DNA of 23,428 nucleotides from Basidiobolus meristosporus CBS 931.73 (GCA_002104905.1 MCFE01000966.1:1-23428), one strand, 5' to 3'. Numbered from the stretch's first letter, positions 9,940-17,901 are shown. Notes: generated by a model from the sequence alone, not told the origin. Numbers and translations are program-made.

Positions 9940-10330
9940 GAATAAGTATACCTGACTTCAGAAATGACTTTATCTCTGCACAGGTGCTTCAGATTATATA
10001 CTAGATGGAGTACTGGGCCAAGAGTATGAAGTAAGGGAATGTCCAGCTCCTTTGGAATCCCAGAAGCTAAACTTGCAGAATAAAACTTCCCAGTGAATGA
10101 GAAGGACATGATTGCCATAATATACAGCTGAAAGACATGGAGATGCTGCATTGAAGAAGTTAAGTGCACTCTGAATACTGGTCATGCCTTATTCAGGTAT
10201 ATACTTACTCAGAAGGTACTATCTGGATGAATAACAACATGTAGTGAGTACATTCAGCAATCTTACTTGGAGATTCCCCACTACCCTGGGAAAAAAATGG
10301 TTACTAACACCTTATCAAGACAAGAACCAG
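9940..10330 (+). pseudogene. Ty3/gypsy RNase H remnant
   Basis: RNase H domain following the RT in normal order. Visible pieces: CTGASDYILDGVLGQEYE near 9975-10030 (position of the T-D-A-S motif, first Asp lost), ESQKLNLQNK near 10060-10085, ERHGDAA near 10132, TGHALFRYILTQKVLSG near 10180-10230 (position of the T-D-H motif), and YPGKKMVTNTLSRQEP near 10280-10328, equivalent to the R-x-x-G-K-x-N-x-x-A-D-x-L-S-R end of gypsy RNase H. Frame changes and stops between pieces make it non-functional. Confidence 0.8.
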
Positions 10331-10626
10331 TTGCACAGCTTAACCTTGTGCTCAAATCATATTGGCCCAGCTTATCACTAAGCTACTTGGAGGAACAAGC
10401 CATTCCTAATGAGGTGGATGCAGATACCAACAACATAATCAGAAATGAAGCCAGTGAACTTATAGTACAGCATGAAACATTCTACCAAATTGTTGATGAA
10501 AGCTCTATTACATACTGCCCATATGCTGCTTGCCTGCATTTAAGGCACAAGCTATACAATGAATATGGACATATAGAAATTGAAGGAACTCATTGTTGTA
10601 ATGTTAGACTACTTGGTATCAATTAG
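10331..10626 (+). pseudogene. Ty3/gypsy integrase zinc-domain remnant
   Basis: Continuation of the 119-codon open frame that starts at 10267 in the end of RNase H. The part around 10440-10600 (ETFYQIVDESSITYCPY, then LRHKLYNEYGHIEIEGTH) resembles the linker and the start of the HHCC zinc-binding domain of gypsy integrases, with His in EYGH. The Cys pair and the catalytic core are absent, because the element ends at about 10626. Identification is by order and pattern. Confidence 0.6.
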
Positions 10627-10689
10627 ACGCCTAAAGCTTACTCCATAAACCTGGACTGGTCTTGGTCACTAGACTTTCTCTGTTGAATA

Positions 10690-10785
10690 GTGCCATATAG
10701 TGCCAGCTTGTCTATTGTACTGGATTGATCTGGCACTTTACAGCACCAGCTGGCACTCAAATCTCTACCATAGTGCCAGTGATTG
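10690..10785. repeat. Cluster of AGTGCCAG/CTGGCACT motifs
   Basis: The 10-mer AGTGCCAGCT at 10699-10708 and its exact reverse complement AGCTGGCACT at 10748-10757 form an inverted repeat with a 39-nt spacer. Further shorter copies (CTGGCACT at 10730-10737, AGTGCCAG at 10772-10779, AGTGCCA near 10689-10695) crowd the same 90 bp. It could be the decayed end of a small DNA transposon or a protein-binding cluster. The sequence alone does not decide. Confidence 0.4.
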
Positions 10786-10884
10786 GATACAGTTACTGAT
10801 AACTTTACTCATCTTACTTATGCTGCTCAGAACAATGCTTTTCTTGCTTTAGTTACTCTTCACAATGCATCAGACATACTTCTC

Positions 10885-11133
10885 TCAGTATGGTCTTCTT
10901 GAAGGAAAATGCTCTGCATTAATAAGTATCTTGACTATGTTACATATTTTGCTTTTTTCTCCTCTATACAACTTACCCCTGTAGTTACCTGCCAATATGC
11001 TGAATCTCTTTAGATATCCAAAGGTATGCTCTACTCTTACTCTGAAATGGTTTAATATCTCATTGTAGAGCTTATTCTTTCTGTTAAGCACACCATTCCT
11101 TGGCTTTCTATTGCTAAGTTCACTTGTGTCCAA
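10885..11133 (-). pseudogene. DDE transposase fragment, PIF/Harbinger-like (DDE_Tnp_4)
   Basis: About 82 codons on the minus strand resemble the C-terminal end of DDE_Tnp_4/HARBI1-type transposases. The central segment RVRVEHTFGYLKRFSILAG, followed by YRGKL and an I-V-x-I-L-I-N-A helix, matches the family's R-x-R-V-E-H-x-F-G-x-L-K-R-F-x-I-L pattern, where Glu is the last residue of the catalytic triad. The upstream Asp-bearing part is missing: the frame runs straight into a gypsy protease remnant at 11160. It is therefore a truncated scrap of a cut-and-paste DNA transposon or a chimaeric junction. The frame has no ATG at its 5' edge. Confidence 0.6.
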
Positions 11134-11159
11134 TAAATGGAATTGACTAAACTGAAATC

Positions 11160-11478
11160 CAGTCTGGCAGATGGCAGCTCACTGGTCTGGTTGCCTTTTT
11201 GATTCTGAGTGGCATGGGTTATCCATTTGATTGATGTACTATGGTTGAATAGCTATGTTTTTCCAAGTACTTGGTCTAATTTGAATTTTCCCATTATGTA
11301 GACCTTTAGGTCTTCTTCATAGTTGTTGGTCTTTATTCTTACTAGCTGAGTGATGCAGCTGATTATATGAGAGCTCCCATCAGCTGTTGAGACTAAAATT
11401 GATTCAAGCTTTCAAGGAAAACTACTCTGAGATGTACTTGTGTGATGCCCCTGAGTCAATCACAATCTTGGGAGGTAC
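11160..11478 (-). pseudogene. Ty3/gypsy aspartic protease remnant
   Basis: Minus-strand remnant of a retropepsin, which cleaves the Gag-Pol polyprotein. From the element 1 junction it reads KIVIDSGASHKYISE (active-site D-S-G at about 11450), then ILVSTADGSSHIISC, LKVYIMGKFKLDQVLGKT and SIKWITHATQ. This order matches the gypsy RVP_2 pattern of D-S-G-A, flap with A-D-G, and the I/V-L-G-x-x-W-L motif. Stops occur after ISE or FP (by frame) and after LGKT. The element 1 insertion point is just upstream of the active site, and the gag side of the same remnant resumes at 16166. Confidence 0.72.
11474..11478 (+). repeat. Target site duplication, left (GGTAC)
   Basis: The five bases immediately before the 5' LTR of element 1 are GGTAC, identical to the five after its 3' LTR (16161-16165). 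A 5-bp duplication is normal for copia integration and fixes the element's borders. Confidence 0.95.
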
Positions 11479-11846
11479 TGTTGAAATATTGGACTATTTG
11501 GGATAATTCAGCAGCTAAAAATTTACTTAACAATTCTAGACTAGTCTTAGTCACTGTAGGATTCATTTACTGCCTTAACTTTGCCACTTTCTTCAGATAT
11601 ACAATCTTATGATTATTCCCTATAGTCAGGATCAAATTAGCACTATTACCAAACATTATGTACTAACCCTGAAACTGTTACAGAATGCTCCTGAATATTG
11701 AGAAACCCTCCCTACTTAGTGTTGCAGCTGTATTACTTCTACAAGTGTATAAATAGTGAGTTTCTTTATGAATAAACAACAGTTCAACTATTATCACTAC
11801 TTCTTGATAAGTTCCTTATATCCAAATCACTTCTTAAATTGCAACA
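11479..11846 (+). repeat. Element 1 5' LTR
   Basis: A 368-bp long terminal repeat with termini TGTTGAAATA and ATTGCAACA; the terminal five bases form an inverted repeat. It carries TATAAATA at 11748-11755 and AATAAA at 11771-11776, so promoter and polyadenylation signals lie within 30 bp of each other, giving a short R region. It matches the 3' LTR and, inverted, the solo LTR at 519-886. Confidence 0.96.
11748..11776 (+). promoter_or_regulatory. Element 1 TATA box and poly(A) signal
   Basis: TATAAATA (11748-11755), then AATAAA (11771-11776), in the last third of the 5' LTR. The equivalents in the 3' LTR are at 16062-16069 and 16085-16090. In the 5' copy the TATA box should start the genomic RNA; in the 3' copy the AATAAA should end it. 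This is inferred from motif and position. Confidence 0.65.
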
Positions 11847-11859
11847 GGTTATGAGCCCC
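11847..11859 (+). other. Primer binding site, half-tRNA-iMet type
   Basis: GGTTATGAGCCCC begins at the first base after the 5' LTR. Its reverse complement contains GGGCTCATAACC, the anticodon arm (CAU) of an initiator tRNA-Met rather than the 3' acceptor end. Drosophila copia and yeast Ty5 are known to prime from an internally cleaved half of this tRNA. The same 13 bases follow the LTR of element 2. Confidence 0.85.
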
Positions 11860-11880
11860 AATTGCCTTAATCAATTCTAA
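11851..11880 (+). other. Nine-codon upstream frame starting in the PBS
   Basis: The ATG inside the primer binding site opens a frame of nine codons (M-S-P-N-C-L-N-Q-F) ending at TAA 11878-11880, three bases before the gag ATG at 11883. In element 2 the equivalent ATG is itself in frame with gag. Here it would act as an upstream ORF, so gag would need leaky scanning or re-initiation. Confidence 0.55.
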
Positions 11881-11882
11881 AG

Positions 11883-13061
11883 ATGACTTTTACCAGCAAA
11901 CAAAGCAATACCAACATCTTCCCTGTAAAGGGGAGGTTTGATGGGAAGAACTACAGACTTTGGAGAATCAAGATGCAGATCCACCTTGAGGAAAGAAAGC
12001 TTTGGAACATAGTAACAGGAAAGGAAGTTGAGCCCAAAGGAACAGCAGAAGATGTGGAGAAGTTTCAAGAGAAGGAGAGAAAGGCCTTCAATGCCATATG
12101 CATCAATGTGCAAGACTCCTTCATTGGACAAATCCATGCCTCAAATACTGCCAAAGCAGCATGGGAATCCTTAGAGAAGATCTTTAGAGCAAAGTCAGTA
12201 TCAAGCAAGCTTTATTTGAAACAAAAGTTCTTCAACATGAGCAAGAAGCCAGATGATGACATGCTACAACTCATTACCAGAATGGAGACACTTGCAGAAG
12301 AACTTCACAGTATTAATGCTGGTGTAGATGATGAAGAAAAGATACTCTGTCTGCTTTGCAGTCTACCAGACAAGTATGAGCCACTCATACTTTCTTTTGA
12401 AAGCAGAGAAGAGAACTTGACTCTAGACTATGTCAAAGGAAGACTTCTCCATGAAGAACTCAGACGTAATGATCAAGCAGAGAAAGTTGAAGATAATGCT
12501 TTATTCAGTTCAGAAAGGCATACAGAAAAGAAGGGAAAGCAACAAAACCAAAGAAAACCTGGCTGCTGTAACTACTGTAAGAAGCCAGGACACTGGGCAA
12601 GAGAATGCAAGAAGAAACAAGCAGACAAAAAACAGAAACTAGAGCAGGCAAACCATATAACTACTGATGAACAGTCATTTGTAACTGTGCAAGAGAGTGC
12701 AAGTAACCAAAGCAATGAATGGTATATTGACTCTGGAGCATCACAGCATATTTGTGGTATAAAGGATTGGTTCAGCAACTTAAAGACTATTCCTGTAAGA
12801 AAGGTTTATCTGGGAGATAACTCTGCATTGGAAGCTACTGCCATTGGGTCTATACAACTAAATATGAGTGATAACTCAGGGGCAACAACAGCAAAACTGA
12901 CTGACGTACTCTATGTACCTGGAATAGCTAAGAGCCTACTCTCAGTCAGTAAAGCAACTTCTCAGGGACTGAAATTCATTTTTACTAAGCTGAGCTGCTC
13001 AATATTGAGTGAAAATGAACAAAAATTAGCTTTGGGAACCAGAGATCACAATATATACTAG
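11883..13061 (+). CDS. Element 1 Gag-protease
   Basis: A 392-codon frame encoding Gag, the particle shell and RNA-binding protein, fused to an aspartic protease that would mature the polyprotein. The N terminus shows FDGKNYRLWRIKMQIHL (residues about 19-35), typical of the copia gag DUF4219 start, followed by the UBN2-type capsid region. A CCHC zinc knuckle has Cys229, Cys232, His237 and Cys242. The protease active site is D-S-G-A at 283-286 in WYIDSGASQH. The ATG at 11883 follows the PBS and the short upstream frame. The frame ends at two consecutive stops (TAG TAA, 13059-13064), just before the integrase zinc domain. Without them it would run on into the integrase frame. Confidence 0.9.
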   Translation: MTFTSKQSNTNIFPVKGRFDGKNYRLWRIKMQIHLEERKLWNIVTGKEVEPKGTAEDVEKFQEKERKAFNAICINVQDSFIGQIHASNTAKAAWESLEKIFRAKSVSSKLYLKQKFFNMSKKPDDDMLQLITRMETLAEELHSINAGVDDEEKILCLLCSLPDKYEPLILSFESREENLTLDYVKGRLLHEELRRNDQAEKVEDNALFSSERHTEKKGKQQNQRKPGCCNYCKKPGHWARECKKKQADKKQKLEQANHITTDEQSFVTVQESASNQSNEWYIDSGASQHICGIKDWFSNLKTIPVRKVYLGDNSALEATAIGSIQLNMSDNSGATTAKLTDVLYVPGIAKSLLSVSKATSQGLKFIFTKLSCSILSENEQKLALGTRDHNIY

Positions 13062-13064
13062 TAA

Positions 13065-13958
13065 CAATGCAAGATCATTGTACGTGAGTATGTCAACATT
13101 GCTAAAACTGATGAAGCCAACTGGGAGACGTGGCATAGGAGGCTAGGACACATAGGGGAACAGAAAATGAGCCAATTGGTGAAAAACCAGCTTGTTTTGG
13201 GCCAAAAATACGCAATTTTGATCAAATTGAATGTTTGTGAGGGATGTTCATATGGCAAACAAGCTAGACAATGTTTCAAGAGCTCAGAAGGCATCAATAC
13301 TACCAAAATATTGGCTATTGTACACTCAGACATATGTGGCCCCATAAGAACACTGTCCTTTGGAGCCAAGAGATACTTTATGACGTTTATTGATGACAAG
13401 ACAAGATATACAGGGGTGTACTTCCTCAAAACAAAGGATGAAGCTTTAGAGACGTTTAAGCACTTCAAGAACATGGTAGAAACACAAACCGGGTGTAAAT
13501 TGAAGGTACTACAAAGTGACAATGGAGGAGAAAACTGCTCAAAGGAGTTTGCAAAATACTGCTTGTCTACTGGTATGCTTCAACAGACCACAGTTCCTCA
13601 TACTCCACAGCAAAGTGGAGTAGCAGAACGTGCAAACAGAGCAATAGTAGAGATGGGAAGATCTATGCTATATGATAAGGGAATGGACTACAAGTTTTGG
13701 GCTGAATCTGTTGCTACCACTGTATACATCAAGAACAGATACCCAACAACAGCACTTTGTGATTCTACACCCTTTGAAGCATATACAGGCAAAAAACCAG
13801 ATCTTCAGCACCTCAGGATCTTTGGCAGTGATGTTTTTTATCACATCCCTGACAAAAAACGCTCAAAGTTGGAACCAAAGAGTAGGAAAGGGATCTTTTT
13901 GGGTATTGTGAAGATACTAAAGGGTATAGAGTGTATGATGGCAAGATTCAGAAGCTGA
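13065..13958 (+). pseudogene. Element 1 integrase (broken)
   Basis: Integrase region in the same frame as Gag-PR but cut off from it by the double stop at 13059-13064. It starts with the gag-pre-integrase/HHCC zinc domain (HRRLGH near 13130, CEGC near 13240). The catalytic triad is visible: Asp at 13329 (HSDICGP), Asp at 13518 (QSDNGGE) and Glu at 13626 (GVAERANR), with the canonical 35 residues between the second and third. The C-terminal end reads KSRKGIFLG and then loses the frame near 13907 by one base; the true continuation (tract ending KSREVVFEE) runs in the next frame to about 13990, where the frame changes again. The enzyme would insert cDNA at the target; this copy cannot be made intact. 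Confidence 0.88.
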
Positions 13959-13989
13959 TCAAGAGCAGGGAAGTTGTATTTGAGGAGAT

Positions 13990-14853
13990 TCAGATCAGAA
14001 AGCCACGGAAATCATTGGCCAGCTGCCTGATGATGCAATCAACACAAATGAAGAAGATACGTACCAAATCCAGCCAGAGATGGAAGATACTTCTACCAGT
14101 TCCAGATCAGAGCAGATTATCCCAGTTAGGAGATCTACCAGAATAAGAAACGCCCACGGATCCTGGTGGCAGATATCCAATGATCATGAAGAAGCATATC
14201 TTGCCTTATGTGCCAAACCTCAGAATCTGGAACAGGCAATGCAAGGTCCAGATGCTACCAAGTGGCAACAAGCCATGCAGGAGGAGTACCAATCACTGAT
14301 CAAGGCAAAAATGTGGGAACTGGTAGATTTGCCAAATGGGAGAAAGCCAATAGGATGTAGATGGGTCTACAAGATCAAGATAACCTCAAATGGCGCTGTT
14401 GATAAGTACAAGGTGAGATTGGTAGCTAAAGGCTATTCCCAGATCCAGGGACTAGACTTTAAGGAAACATTTGCTCAGGTTGCCAAGTTTAACTCTATTA
14501 GGACAGTTCTAGCCCTGGCAGCTGTACACAGTCTAGATCTACACCAAATGGATGTCAAAACAGCCTTTCTAAATGGGGATTTGCAAGAAACTATATATAT
14601 GGAGCAACCAGAAGGTTTTACCAATCCAAAAGACCCCCATAAGGTATGCAAGCTTAGAAAATTGTTTTATGAGCTTAAGCAGGCACCCAGAGCATGGTAT
14701 AACAAGATTGACACATATCTAGAGGAAATTGGGTTCTCTCATAGCACTGCAGATCACAGTATATATGTGAAACAGCTCAAAAAGGGTGTGATCATCCTAG
14801 TTCTTTATGTGGACAACCTAATTATAGCTACAAGTGATCAAGAGGCACTTTAA
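13990..14853 (+). pseudogene. Element 1 reverse transcriptase, main part
   Basis: Third frame of the broken pol. It holds the variable linker between IN and RT (acidic, Ser-rich, then RRSTRIRN) and the RVT_2 domain: MQEEYQSL, GCRWVYKIK, RLVAKGYSQ, HQMDVKTAFLNG (first catalytic Asp at 14551-14553) and ELKQAPRAW. The active-site box reads Y-V-D-N (14806-14817) instead of Y-V-D-D, so a catalytic Asp is lost. An in-frame TAA at 14851-14853 ends it 12 codons later. It would copy the genomic RNA into cDNA in the particle, and both changes independently predict no activity. Confidence 0.9.
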
Positions 14854-14856
14854 CAG

Positions 14857-15798
14857 ATGAAATCAGATCTCTTCAGCAAGTTTGAGATGAAAGATCTTGG
14901 AAAATTGAGCTATTTTCTTAGAATTGAGATCAAATTTGACACACCTACGCAGAAAGTTGTGCTGAATCAGTCTAAGTACATCAGGGGCATTTTTAGACGC
15001 TTCAAAATGGAAAATTGCAAACCTGCAGCAACCCCTATGGACAGTAAGCTGAAATTAAGCAAATCTCAGCCCGTTATAGATGAAAATGGCTCAAACATGG
15101 ACCAAAACTTTCCCTATCAATCAATGGTTGGTAGCCTAATGTACTTGATGGTGTCTACACATCCAGATATTGCGGTAGCAGTTGGAATAGTCAGTCAATT
15201 CATGCAGAATTATGGATCAGATCAAATTGCAGCAGTTAAGCGGATTTTCAGATATCTACAAGGTACCATAAATATGGTACTGGAATACTCTGGAGCAGCT
15301 AATAGGCAAAAATTTGATGGTTATAGTGATTCAGATTGGGGTAGGGATCTGATTGACAGATGCTCTATCACAGGCTATGTATTTCTTTATGCTGGTGCAG
15401 CTATTACTTGGAATTGCAAGAAACAACCAACTATGGCACTATCTACAACTGAAGCCAAATATATGGCTGCATGTCAAGCAACTAAGGAGGCTATATGGCT
15501 ACAAAAATTATTCAAAGACTTAGGTTTTAATTCAGGTGAACCAACATGTATTTACAAGGATAATCAAAGTTGTATTCCATTAGCTAGAAATCCTACTAAT
15601 CATGCCAGAACTAAGCACATTGATATACAGCATCACTTTGTGAGGGAAGCTGTAGAAAATAACTTAGTGGAGCTGGTTTACTGCCCAACTGACAAAATGG
15701 TGGCAGACATATTGACAAAACCACTAGCTAGGCCACAGTTTGAGATCCTTAGAGAGAAATTGGGATTAAGAAATTATTTAGTTGAGGGGGAGTGTTGA
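14857..15798 (+). pseudogene. Element 1 RT end and RNase H
   Basis: Same frame as the preceding RT fragment, resumed one codon after its stop (313 codons). It contains the RT connection (FEMKDLGKLSYFL, NQSKYIRGIF, ATPMDSKL), MVGSLMYL, RIFRYLQGT, and the copia RNase H with SDSDWG, STTEAKYMA, KDNQSCI and RTKHIDIQHHF, which carry the acidic residues of the active site. It ends with EC and a TGA at 15796-15798 that lies inside the 3' LTR: the LTR starts at 15793, so the last codon and the stop are LTR sequence. This overlap of pol and LTR is compact but not unusual for copia elements. Confidence 0.9.
15784..15792 (+). other. Element 1 polypurine tract
   Basis: GAGGGGGAG lies immediately 5' of the 3' LTR and inside the end of the RNase H frame. 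RNase H normally spares such a purine run, which then primes plus-strand DNA synthesis. Element 2 has GAGTGGGAG at the same place. Confidence 0.9.
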
Positions 15799-16160
15799 AA
15801 TATTGGACTATTTGGTGTCATTCAGCAGCTAAAAATTTACTTAACAATTCTAGACTAGTCTTAGTCACTGTAGGACTCATTTACTGCCTTAACTTTGCCA
15901 CTTTCTCCAGATATATGATCTATGATTATTCCCCTATAGTCAGGATCAAATTAGCACTATTACCAAACATTATGTACTAACCCTGAAACTGTTACAGAAT
16001 GCTCCTGAATATTGAGAAACCCTCCCTACTTAGTGTTGCAGCTGTATTACTTCTACAAGTGTATAAATAGTCAGTTTCTTTATGAATAAACAACAGTTCA
16101 ACTATTATCACTACTTCTTGATAAGTTCCTTATATCCAAATCACTCCTTAAATTGCAACA
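15793..16160 (+). repeat. Element 1 3' LTR
   Basis: A 368-bp LTR ending GCAACA at 16160. Compared with the 5' LTR it differs by a cluster of three substitutions at bases 24-27, six further scattered substitutions and two compensating one-base indels. TATAAATA is at 16062-16069 and AATAAA at 16085-16090. The pol stop codon lies in its first six bases. Confidence 0.96.
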
Positions 16161-16165
16161 GGTAC
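16161..16165 (+). repeat. Target site duplication, right (GGTAC)
   Basis: GGTAC immediately after the 3' LTR, identical to 11474-11478. Removing element 1 and one copy rejoins the interrupted minus-strand gypsy sequence. Confidence 0.95.
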
Positions 16166-16640
16166 TTCATCAAAGACACTATTCAAGTATAATAGTCCTT
16201 GTGAGTTTAAGATCATTTGGGATAAGTACTCATTTGTTATATGGGGGTGAGCTCTGAGTCTTCTTTAAGTTCATCCTCCATATTGCTATGCTCCTGGGCT
16301 TCAAATAGTTGAATATATCTGTTGACTAATGTCCAGTTCATCTCTGAGTCCAGTACCTTGAGATGTGTCCACTCAGATGGCAATGCATTAATGTCCTTTC
16401 TTCTATTACAAATTCCAAGCTGCTGTTATTATGACAGTCTCTAAACAGGATCTTGACGGCTGATCCAGATTGGATCCACCTGCAGGACCAAATTATTTTT
16501 CATAGGGTTGTGGCTGATGACTCTTTTAGTTGCATCATCATTACCCAGTTAGATTGTGCTTAATATATCTATTCTTGACTGATAAGGATCAGCTGATCCA
16601 TCTGCTGACTATTACCACTGATTTGATAGACAGCACTGAG
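16166..16640 (-). pseudogene. Ty3/gypsy gag remnant, split from protease by element 1
   Basis: Minus-strand continuation of the gypsy remnant at 11160-11478. From about 16640 down it shows SRIDILSTI and NDDATKRVISHNPMKNNL, similar to the fragment at 7215-7360 and to the capsid start of gypsy Gag. Near 16370-16400 the segment CHLSGHISRYW has the spacing of the second half of a CCHC zinc knuckle, with the last Cys replaced by Trp and the first Cys not evident. Stops are frequent. With the insertion removed, gag runs into protease in normal gypsy order, which supports the assignment. Confidence 0.52.
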
Positions 16641-16689
16641 TTGCTGATAGACTTATCATAAAACTAATTGACTTGACTTAACACTGATG

Positions 16690-17090
16690 TAACTCAAACA
16701 TTTAAGTGGCAAATAGTGTATTGGTAGTGAGAGCTTTGAGGATATAATGCTACTTATTACCAAGGTCATTTTGGGATACAAATTATCTGGTAGATGGTAC
16801 AAATGGACAACTGTCATGCAGTTGGCAGCAAATGACCTGGAGACCATTCTGACATTGGCATGTGTTGACAGTTCTATGGCATTCACATCAGAGAATGCCA
16901 CCATTGCAAGATGCTCAGCTAGTCAGGAATCCAACATCATAGAAAGAAAACATCATATGTGTTCCAGATATATTACAGCAATACCACATCTGAGGAGGTT
17001 CATGCATTCCCACAAATGCTGTGAGGTTATAAAATACTGCATTTAGAACCAATCAAGCACAAGTATTTCCATTATATTTGAATGCAAGCA
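16690..17090 (+). pseudogene. Unrecognised conserved reading frame, copy C
   Basis: Second copy of the frame at about 1895-2340. An open frame of 99 codons covers 16747-17046, and similarity reaches back to about 16690 after a frame change (FKWQIV and SFEDIMLL) and forward past the stop (NQSSTSIS). Most conserved are WYKWTTVMQLA, ETILT, FTSENATIAR and YITAIPHLRRFM. I cannot name the family: it is not RT, integrase, RNase H, protease or a transposase I know. It lies beside a gypsy gag remnant, again in the orientation opposite to the gypsy sequence, as copy A does. An alternative is that both are parts of a large gypsy LTR read on its antisense strand. Confidence 0.42.
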
Positions 17091-17277
17091 TTACAAACAA
17101 CTAATCAGCAAGGGCTGCCGGAAAGGTATGTATTACCAGGCCTTGCCTTGGTACTAGATGGATTCTTGTTGAATAACCACTCTACCAGTACATTATGCAG
17201 GCCTCTGAAATTTGTCAACCTGCATCTGCTACCAATTTTGAAGTATCAGAGCAGATATCTAATGGTACACTACTAGT

Positions 17278-17625
17278 TGTTTTAAGAGTCTTGGAGCTAT
17301 TGGAAGTGATTGGAAGGACAAGTAGATTATGTGGTTTTCACTTAATGATTTATTGAATGTAAAAGTAGTATTTATGCTTTTACCTGGTCTTGGCATTACA
17401 AACACGTAGAATAGGCTAAGGAAGGTACCAAGAACATGTGTGCAAAGTTTGGGGCCGTTTGGACAACTTTGAGAATTTTCATGTTCTGGGTACCTGGTAT
17501 TTTGGTGAAAATATTCTAAGTATATCCCAACAAGGGATTTGGTCAGTATTCTCTAGGGTTTGAAGGTGATGATCTAAGTGACTAAGCTAGGTGAATATTT
17601 GGTGGAAATACAAACTTTTATAACA
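17278..17625 (-). repeat. Inverted LTR of the element 2 family (host copy)
   Basis: A 348-bp reverse complement of the element 2 LTR. It begins TGTTTTAAGAGTC and ends TTTTATAACA. By eye about 20 substitutions and 2 single-base deletions separate it from the element 2 LTR, roughly 94 % identity. It is the 3' LTR of a minus-strand copy, because the complement of the polypurine tract follows at 17626-17637. Together with the element 2 5' LTR (17902-18251) it forms a head-to-head inverted repeat with a 276-bp spacer. Confidence 0.93.
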
Positions 17626-17901
17626 CTCCCTCTCAGCTAGATGCTCATACTGACTAGTGCTAATTTTGAACTAAGATATTCAAACTTGTCTCTAGCTAAT
17701 GGTTTGGTAAATATGTCTGCAATCATTTAATTTGTAGGACAGTAAACTACGCTAACTAAGTTATTCTCTATAGCTTCACGTATGAAATGATGTCTAATAT
17801 CTATGTGCTTGGTTCTAGCATGAAAAGTTGGATTTCTACCTAATTGTATACATCTTTGATTATCTTGAAATAGAGTAATAGGCGTTTTTTGACATAGGCC
17901 T
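17626..17901 (-). pseudogene. C-terminal RNase H piece of the inverted copy
   Basis: The complement of the polypurine tract (CTCCCTCTCAGC), followed by the minus-strand end of pol. It aligns with element 2 bases 21964-22239, about 96 % identical. At least one in-frame stop is visible in the segment equivalent to P-T-D-E-M of element 2. The similarity stops exactly at the element 2 5' LTR and continues, overlapping by 16 bp, beyond its 3' LTR at 22590. This copy is therefore the sequence into which element 2 went. Confidence 0.9.

Larger units (their letters stand above)
11479..16160 (+). mobile_element. Element 1: complete but inactive Ty1/copia retrotransposon
   Basis: A 4682-bp LTR retrotransposon with 368-bp LTRs (TGTTG...CAACA), tRNA primer site, Gag-PR, IN, RT-RNase H in Ty1/copia order, polypurine tract and a perfect GGTAC duplication. 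IN precedes RT, which defines Ty1/copia. Coding is broken by two adjacent stops (13059-13064), frame changes near 13907 and 13990, a stop at 14851 and loss of one RT catalytic Asp. The LTRs differ at about 9 substitutions and 2 single-base indels over 368 bp (about 97.5 % identity by eye), so the insertion is older than element 2. It sits inside a minus-strand gypsy remnant. Confidence 0.96.

Noticed and set aside
11473-11478. A six-base target duplication AGGTAC for element 1
   Set aside because: The extra A on the right is the last base of the 3' LTR (CAACA), so the true duplication is five bases.
13081-13166. A GTGAGT near 13084 that could be a 5' splice site removing the double stop in element 1
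   Set aside because: The site lies downstream of the stops at 13059-13064, so splicing from it would not bypass them.
13058-13522. A 154-codon open frame on the minus strand
   Set aside because: It is the complement of the element 1 integrase coding region, which has the catalytic triad on the plus strand.
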